DNA from: Tetradesmus obliquus
Taxonomy: Eukaryota; Chlorophyta; Chlorophyceae; Sphaeropleales; Scenedesmaceae
Direction: 5' to 3'
DNA: 64,000 bases
Assembly (NCBI GenBank): GCA_030272155.1
Contig: CP126196.1
Location: 6,076,501-6,140,500, forward strand
The position numbers and the translations under genes were made by a program. This document shows, piece after piece, positions 58,050-64,000 of the stretch; positions within the stretch are counted from its first letter, which is position 1, and each line of letters starts with the position of its first letter. The notes beneath the pieces were generated by a model. That model saw nothing but the letters and a program-made list of their open reading frames with translations. It was not told where the DNA came from and searched no databases.

Positions 58050-60167
58050 TCACACCCATGAGTGTGCCCGCCAGCCCTTCTGCCTCAGCTGCAAGAACAG
58101 CTTATAGGCATCTGCCAGCTTCTTGTTGGGGTCCTCGCCCCCTGCCCACCAGGGCATCATGGGCGCAAAGGTCACATGGTACTCCATGAAGAACTCGTCC
58201 ACCAGGGCAGCTGCTGTTGCATCACCCGAGAGGCTTGAGAGGATGGCATTCTCTGCAACAACATTGTCGATGTCTAGCTTGAAGGCCACAAAGTCTGCCG
58301 GCTGTGCAATGGACTTGAGCATGCGCACCTGTGCAACACAGCAGCAGCAGTAGAAGCCGACAGCACATCCTGACCCACATGGTATTGCTTCTGAGGGATA
58401 TTTGCATCAGGCCGTGCTGGAAACACAGACGTCGGGTAAGCAGTAGGGCTGCTGGTGGCTGCAGCGGCCAGTCTGCACTCTGCTGGCTCTTGACAGCACA
58501 CTAGCTGATGAACTCAACCTGCCACGCTCCTAGGCAGTGACACCGCCATGCATGCAATTGGTTGACAGCAAATGACTGACTGAAACTGTTGCTGCCACAG
58601 GCAAAACTGCTGCCGTCATGGTGTCACTGCACCGAGCCAAACACGGTGTGTGGGCAGCATGCACAGTCAAGACCGTTTGTGCCAGAACCAGGCCAACCTG
58701 CCGCTCACAAGTTGAAGCAGGCTGACTGCTGGGCACACAAGCAGCCAGCCACTGTAGCACGGCTGCACTTACTGCGTGCGAGGCGTCGCTGTAGTCGGTG
58801 ATAGCGGGTATGTTGAAGTACTGGTACCGGTGGAGCAGCTCCTTGGGCAGCTCAGCAAAGATGCCGCTGGGTGGGCTGACGGGCTTGGCCTCCCACAGCA
58901 GCAGCCGGTCCATGTCGATGCCGCGCCGTGCATAGCTCCTGAGAGTGGCGGCAGCAGACATAGCATTAGGGATTAGCGCAACTCACGCAAGGGTGACTAT
59001 CATAAACCGATTTTTCAAAACATGCAAGTGTCAGGTATTGTTGGCACCCAACCATGGCAAAAAAAGCACACAATGCATGCACAGCAAGCGCGCAGATGCC
59101 GGCTGGCTCCTGCAAGGGCTTCTTTGCCCCGCGCCGTGTAATCATTGCCACGTCTCCCAGCAACTTGTCAAGCTTCAGAGCAGTCATCCTGGCAGCAGTG
59201 ATGGCAAAGGGCAGCACAGCTGGCAAAGAGCAGAAGCTGCTGTATCAGGGACGCTGTACATGCAGCACACATATTAACCACAGCACATAGCACATGCATG
59301 CATGTTGCGGGGCACCAGTCTTCACAATGCTGCGCTGGCACAGTTGTTTTGAGTGGAAACGTTCCTGCATGCAGGAATAGGTAGCTGCATTGTGTTGTGC
59401 TGAGCCCACCTGTAGAACCACCCCTGACCGACCGACTCAGGCGCCGCCTCCCAGCGCGTCGCGCCCAGGTCCATGTATATCGCCTGGCAGCTCCTGTTTA
59501 TGCATGCCTCCTTGCCGCTGGGGCCAGCAGCAGCACGCAAGGCCAGCATGTCCTTCTGGTTCTCGAGCAGCAAGTAGGTCATGTCGGCGATGCTTGCACC
59601 CATGCCACATAGTGCCTGTGGGTGCCGCAAACCGTGTGCTAATGGCTCGATCCATGTGGTTATCTGCTCTGGCTGCTGTTGGCCAAGGCACGTGCGGGTG
59701 GTGACAAAGCGCGAGAACACTGCTGGGTCAAACTGCACATCGGGCTTGCCTGCCGTGTCGGCTGCTATAGTGTCGAGCCAGATCTTGGTCCACTGCTGCT
59801 GCTGTGGTGTTTTTACAACTTCACAGAAGCTCTCTTGCCAGGCTGTCACGTTGCCCAGCCAAGCCAACTCAAAGTCAGATGATATGTATGTTGTCTGTGT
59901 TGTGCATGGTGCCTGCTCCTGCTGCTGCTGCTGCTGCTGCTGCAGCTGCTGCTCCTGCCTTTTGGCTGCAGCACGCCCAGCTGTTATAAATGGTGCATTG
60001 GCTGCTGCTTTATCTACGCTGTGCTGCAAGCCTGCCTGTATCACACAGCGGCTCCTGGCACCAAAATCTGCATACAGCACTGTCACCAAGGTAGCAATAC
60101 ACAGAGCCAATGCTACTTGGTACCACAATAGTAGGTTGCCGCGGCCTTGCTGCGTACTTGTTTGCAT
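58050..60167 (-). CDS. Type II membrane protein, FkbM-type methyltransferase-like
   Basis: Three exons, 59410-60167, 58773-58938 and 58050-58328 (stop TGA), join with matching phases to give 400 residues. The ATG at 60167 is chosen because it gives a short N-terminus followed by one signal-anchor helix (YQVALALCIATLVTVLYADF). A Gln-rich stem follows. The lumenal part has AIYMDLGATRWEAAPESV, then a junction giving WFYRSYARRGIDMDRLLLWEA, then ITDYSDASHAV and FVAFKLDIDN. The order DLG, later a D-R-L-x-W-E-A strand and an F-V-x-x-K-x-D-I-D strand resembles SAM-dependent FkbM-type methyltransferases (D-x-G and K-x-D-I/V-E motifs). The substrate is unknown; a sugar or glycoprotein acceptor in the Golgi would fit the membrane layout. 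No lesion is seen. Confidence 0.7.
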
Positions 60168-60744
60168 TGTTGTTGGGTGGATACAGCTTGATGACGGAAC
60201 TGTAAGACAACACCCGTTGATGCCTGGCACATGCCGCACTCAACCGCAGGGCGAATTTTAAGCACCCGAGCTCACGTTTTCACCTATACAATACAATCAG
60301 ACATAGTCCAGCTAAGATGATACAGGCTGATATCTTGTGGGGTTCCGTGCAGCGGTTTGTTCGCAAAGGGCATACCGTTGATCGGCAATCAATGATCGTG
60401 ACACTGTCAAACACGGATGCGCCATCTCCCCATATCAACCTGTACCAGCACTTATTATAGACAACTAAAATATGTATACAGCTGCGATTTAGGCACTAAC
60501 AGCAGCACTAATGCAGCTCCCTCATTCTGTGCTTTCTGCCTCAGCAAAACCCAGTGATACTTGTGGCTCACATGATCGTCAGGCCCTGTCACCTGATGTT
60601 GACAGAGAGTTTACATACATGTACAATGGGCGGAAGCTGCAGCTGCCATCTGGCGTCGAAAAGATGCATCCTGCGTTGAGTACCCTGCGTGCTGACCAGG
60701 CAAAGGATTGAATATCATGGAACCTACACTGTGGCGAGGCAGGC
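60168..60744. other. Upstream region of the methyltransferase-like gene
   Basis: Probable promoter and 5' UTR. A minus-strand TTCCGTCATC preceded by GTTGTCTTACAG could be an acceptor for a non-coding first exon. Confidence 0.3.
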
Positions 60745-60790
60745 CTCCCTAACCCGTCCCTAAGTTGTCCCTAGCCGTCCCTAAGTGCTG
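60745..60790 (+). repeat. GTCCCTAA array, left member of an inverted pair
   Basis: CCTCCCTAACCCGTCCCTAA followed by two further GTCCCTA units. Resembles the reverse complement of 63455-63495. Confidence 0.65.
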
Positions 60791-62030
60791 CAGCGGCATC
60801 CCTTAACCTGCTGCAGGCTGACATGGGCTGCTGTGTGTCCTGGAGGGCCTTTGCATCCGTTCTCTCACTTGATCATGGGTATTTGTGTACTATTTTATCA
60901 TTTTGAGCGTCTTCAGCACACATTGCAGGGGCTGCTGTCAGATGTTTGAGCAATGATGTCTTGCATGTATAGGCAGGTGCCGGGTAATTCGTGACGCAAC
61001 AAACAATTATTTCATATGTTATACGTTATTGCTGCATCTGGCAGCCGGATACACGACCCTCAACAATGCAGTGCCTGTCCCCTCAGTGCTGCTGCTGCTG
61101 CTGCAGCAGACCCGAGTGCCAACACTAGTTGGTCTACATGCATCACCTCTCGGTTTCACTTGCACCCAGGATATGAAAGGGGCAATTTGCATACTCGATG
61201 CAATGCAAGGTCCAGTCATAGGTGGCACTAGGGGGTTCAGCACATACGTTTGACCCAGCACATGACAGCTCGGGCTCAGCCCCTTGCTTGCAAGCCAAAT
61301 CAACCGCTTACTTTGGATATACACTTCTTAACGGTTTGATGTGCTCTGCGAACCGCTGATAGCCACATAGCGACCCGTTGCTCGCACAGCAGTGCTGAGC
61401 ACTTTCAAGTCCGCCTTCAGCATCGAGCAGCACGGCATGCAACATGAAGAGGCACTTCGATTGCTGTCAGCAACAATCAAGCCATTAGCTGGGTCGATTC
61501 GAGTGATGTATGGCTCAGATCGGTGGGGGTTGACCTGAGGTGGTTGAACTGCCCTGGGCCTTGTCCTGCACGATCATCGCCTGCTGCGGAGCCTAAGCCC
61601 ACCCGCAGTTGTGCTGGAGATGGCGATGTCAGCTGTTGGGGCCGTAACCGATGAGGTAGGTGCAGCAATGGTGCTCTGCAGCACCGTTAGCAGCAACTGC
61701 TGCTGCCCTGGCAATCTTGCTCATGCAGTGCTGCCTGCAGGACGCACAAGCAGTATACGTTTAAGATGAAAGGTGTAGGTGTAGCTTCTGCGCACATCTG
61801 CTGCAGCGACATGTTCCTGTAGAAGTTGGCAGGGCAACCTGCTGCAGGACCAGCAGCAGCATGTGGTGGCAACAGCAAGAGAGACTCTCTGGGCTATGTA
61901 CGCTGCCACCATGTTCAAGCACCGTGTGTTGGACAAACGGTTGCTCACTCTTCTGTCTGATGATGTCCATGCCTTGCAGTTGTGTTGTCACTGCCGCCCC
62001 TGTACTACCCTGTGCAGCAACTGAGGCGAT
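60791..62030. other. Stretch without a recognised gene
   Basis: Open frames near 61016-61253 lack family features. A frame containing GFTCTQDMKGAICILDAMQG could be an exon but is unsupported. Confidence 0.35.
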
Positions 62031-62912
62031 CATGGTGACCAGTGACAGCTTTGAGGCAGACCAGCAGTGCTCTGCCTGTTGTGTCAACTGCGCGGCGGCT
62101 TATACCATACAGGTGAGCTCAAATTGTGTGGGTGGACACAGCCGCTATCCATGCTGTGGCTGCTGACACTTGCTGTGGCTGCTGACATTCCCAATGTTGT
62201 AGGTGCATGTCAGCATAGGCACAACAACCGCTGAACAGCTGCACTGTTATGCGCGCACATCATGTACCGCACTCACTAAAAAGCACTCCTGCCATCTTCA
62301 TACTGTTTCTGTCACGTGCAGTACTTCTTCCACCAACGGTGACACTGCAAAGGAGGCATGCTGCGTGGCTTGGACAGCTGCCACTACCGGTCACGCATAC
62401 AGGTGAGTGAGCAGTAGGTTCAGCGGCCTTAACAGCCAAGCAGCTAGTGAATGGTGCTGCCTGCACTAGTTGTTGTCACAACGTGTGATTAAAACTGTAG
62501 TATGTAGTGCATGGCACAGACATCACCGAAGGACCCTTGCAGAGCTAGTGGTGACAGCCATTGCACAAGGCGCACCAGCAAACCCAGCGAGGCATGAAGG
62601 GCATGTGCAGCTGATAAGGCCATCCAGCAGTGCATTTCAGGCTGTGCAAGTAGTTGACGCTTGCCCCAGCAAGCAAGGATGAAGTAATATGTGCCATGTG
62701 TTGCTGCTCGCACATGTCGAATGTGCAGGGTCTGCAGTGAAGCGCGCCAGCAGTGTGACGTGAAGTTTTCAGCTGTAGGTAGAGGCGGCCACACCATACT
62801 GTGGTCCAATCAACCTGAAGGGGCGCCCCTGCTGGCAGCAGCTTCTTGCGGGACAGGCAATGTGGCTACTACAGCTCCAGGCGATGGTGTTGGTGTGGTA
62901 TGCAATGCATAG
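62031..62912 (+). other. Possible small Cys-rich gene, exon-like pieces
   Basis: Three pieces have coding character and splice-like borders. One ends QQCSACCVNCAAAYTIQ before GTGAGC at 62112. One spans about 62323-62402, encoding STNGDTAKEACCVAWTAATT before GTGAGT. One starts after a TGTGCAG near 62730 and encodes VCSEARQQCDVKFSAVG, then GVGVVCNA and TAG. The second and third join in phase; the first does not join the second cleanly. Dense Cys suggests a secreted protein, but no family is recognised and part could be chance. Confidence 0.25.
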
Positions 62913-63362
62913 ATGTGTGACAGCATACTTGACTGTTTGAAGCAGCGTGTACACAACAACTTGTGCTGCTGATGACAGCCAGTTGTCTGTGCATCTGGTA
63001 CTGATTGCTGAGCTCAGCTCTATGAAGCCAACTTTGCGTCATCCTGCAGCAGCAGCAGCAGCGCAACAAGCTGTTTCTTTTTCTGCGCACCACAGCATTG
63101 CTGTGCTCCATTGTTCTCTGTTGGTGGTGGGCCACAGGCAAAGCACTTTTGTTACCATGTTGCTGGTATCGTGCTTGTGTTGCTCTTGGCACGCAGCATC
63201 TGTTGCTGCTGAGTCCTGCCCCTTTTGCACCGTACTGTTGAGGCACTGCCAGGTTGTTGAGCAGCGGCGTGGATGGGCTCATGTTTCGTATTTATCATCA
63301 ATATACTTACTGTGATCGGTAAATTGCAACAGGAATCATCGCATGAACGTTCGACAAATAGG
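62913..63362. other. Stretch without a recognised gene
   Basis: A short CAG run near 63046-63062 and an open Val/Leu-rich frame without domain features. Confidence 0.35.
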
Positions 63363-63495
63363 GAAAGTCAGTGCGAAATAGGGACGGAACATAAGTCCCT
63401 ATATGTTGTCGCTAACCAGTCCCTAACCGGTCCCTAAGCCATCCCTATACAGCGTTTAGGGACGACTTAGGGACTGATTTAGGGACTGGTTAGCG
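63363..63495. repeat. GTCCCTAA/TTAGGGAC foldback
   Basis: CGCTAACCAGTCCCTAA at 63410 pairs with TTAGGGACTGGTTAGCG at 63479-63495, giving a long imperfect hairpin with several GTCCCTAA units per arm. A smaller TAGGGAC...GTCCCTA palindrome precedes it at 63379-63401. Confidence 0.85.
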
Positions 63496-64000
63496 AAGCC
63501 AGTCTTAGTGCAGTGCTATCACCTGAACGGTGCCGGACATGTAATTATCCTCTCTCAAAAATACAAAAAATTCAGCCCTTAGAGCAACAGGAGGTACGTT
63601 ATCAGGCCGCTGCTGCGGCAGCAGTACTGATCAGTAAGTATGAGTATCAATACCGATTCAATCAGCGTGTCTGGCTGTAATATACTATTTTGTTGGTGGC
63701 TAAGCAGCAAAAGAGCATGAAGTGTGATGGCAGGCTTGAGTTGTTGGTTTTTGTTGATGACCAAATCATAGTGCAGAATTCCAGCACTTCATAGCAGCAG
63801 CTGCCAGCTGCAGACAGTGTCTGCTGCACTGTAAAAGTATGCTGATTATCAAACCCTGCTTGCCTGCAACCTCAGCTTGTTTTACCAGACCAATTTTGAA
63901 AATTTTGTTGTCGTCAGCTGGGCTGATACCGTATGACATATATTTGTTCCACTGTGACTGTCCTGCAGGCCATCATGATCAGCTGATCAGCCCTGCAACC
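63496..64000. other. Window end, no gene seen
   Basis: No coding, RNA or repeat feature recognised. Confidence 0.4.

Noticed and set aside
63379-63480. Telomere-like repeats (TTTAGGG)
   Set aside because: The units are spaced irregularly and are part of a longer GTCCCTAA palindromic motif, so this is not a telomeric array.

Overview
The window looks like nuclear DNA of a green alga, most likely a chlorophycean (volvocalean or sphaeroplealean type). The evidence is split genes with GT-AG introns and strong CAG acceptors, many CAG/CTG runs, a secreted Cys-rich protein with a Ser-Pro hinge like algal wall glycoproteins, non-LTR retrotransposon remains, and a short AT-rich patch that resembles chlorophycean plastid spacer DNA. 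There are no bacterial-style operons. The species cannot be named from the sequence alone. Exon structures below were derived by hand from splice sites, reading phase and family motifs.

Layout. 1-1105: end of a Gln/Ala-rich coding exon. 3797-5045: a 1.24 kb terminal-inverted-repeat transposon with a 5-bp target duplication. 6290-8962: degraded Gln-rich and surface-protein-like coding sequence. 13288-16315 (+): complete six-exon gene for a secreted Cys-rich/SP-rich/Gly-rich protein. 18315-19340: degenerate stretch with a retropepsin-like signature. 19867-27025 (-): 13-exon class II alpha-mannosidase (GH38) gene with a 9-nt microexon and three apparent lesions. 29318-31182 (+): type II membrane glycosyltransferase with a long poly-Gln tract. 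31417-39281: dense dispersed repeats, a 204-bp minisatellite, a truncated LINE end and the plastid-like patch. 40961-44241 (-): five-exon fucosyltransferase-like (GT23-like) gene. 46550-50897 (-): eight-exon GT17 gene. 51533-53375: decayed non-LTR element with RNase H, zinc knuckle and PD-(D/E)XK endonuclease. 54343-57775: a third copy of an unknown 1-kb repeat, then a 5'-truncated LINE with a long reverse-transcriptase ORF. 58050-60167 (-): three-exon type II membrane protein with a methyltransferase-like (FkbM-type) C-terminus. 60745-63495: inverted arrays of a GTCCCTAA motif around a mostly non-coding stretch.

How the genes fit together. Five of the six complete host genes encode predicted secretory-pathway enzymes with a signal peptide or signal anchor: a mannosidase, three glycosyltransferase-like proteins and a methyltransferase-like protein. 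The sixth encodes a likely wall glycoprotein. The region therefore reads as a loose neighbourhood of glycan-processing genes, heavily invaded by repeats. Whether the genes share a pathway or are co-regulated is inference.
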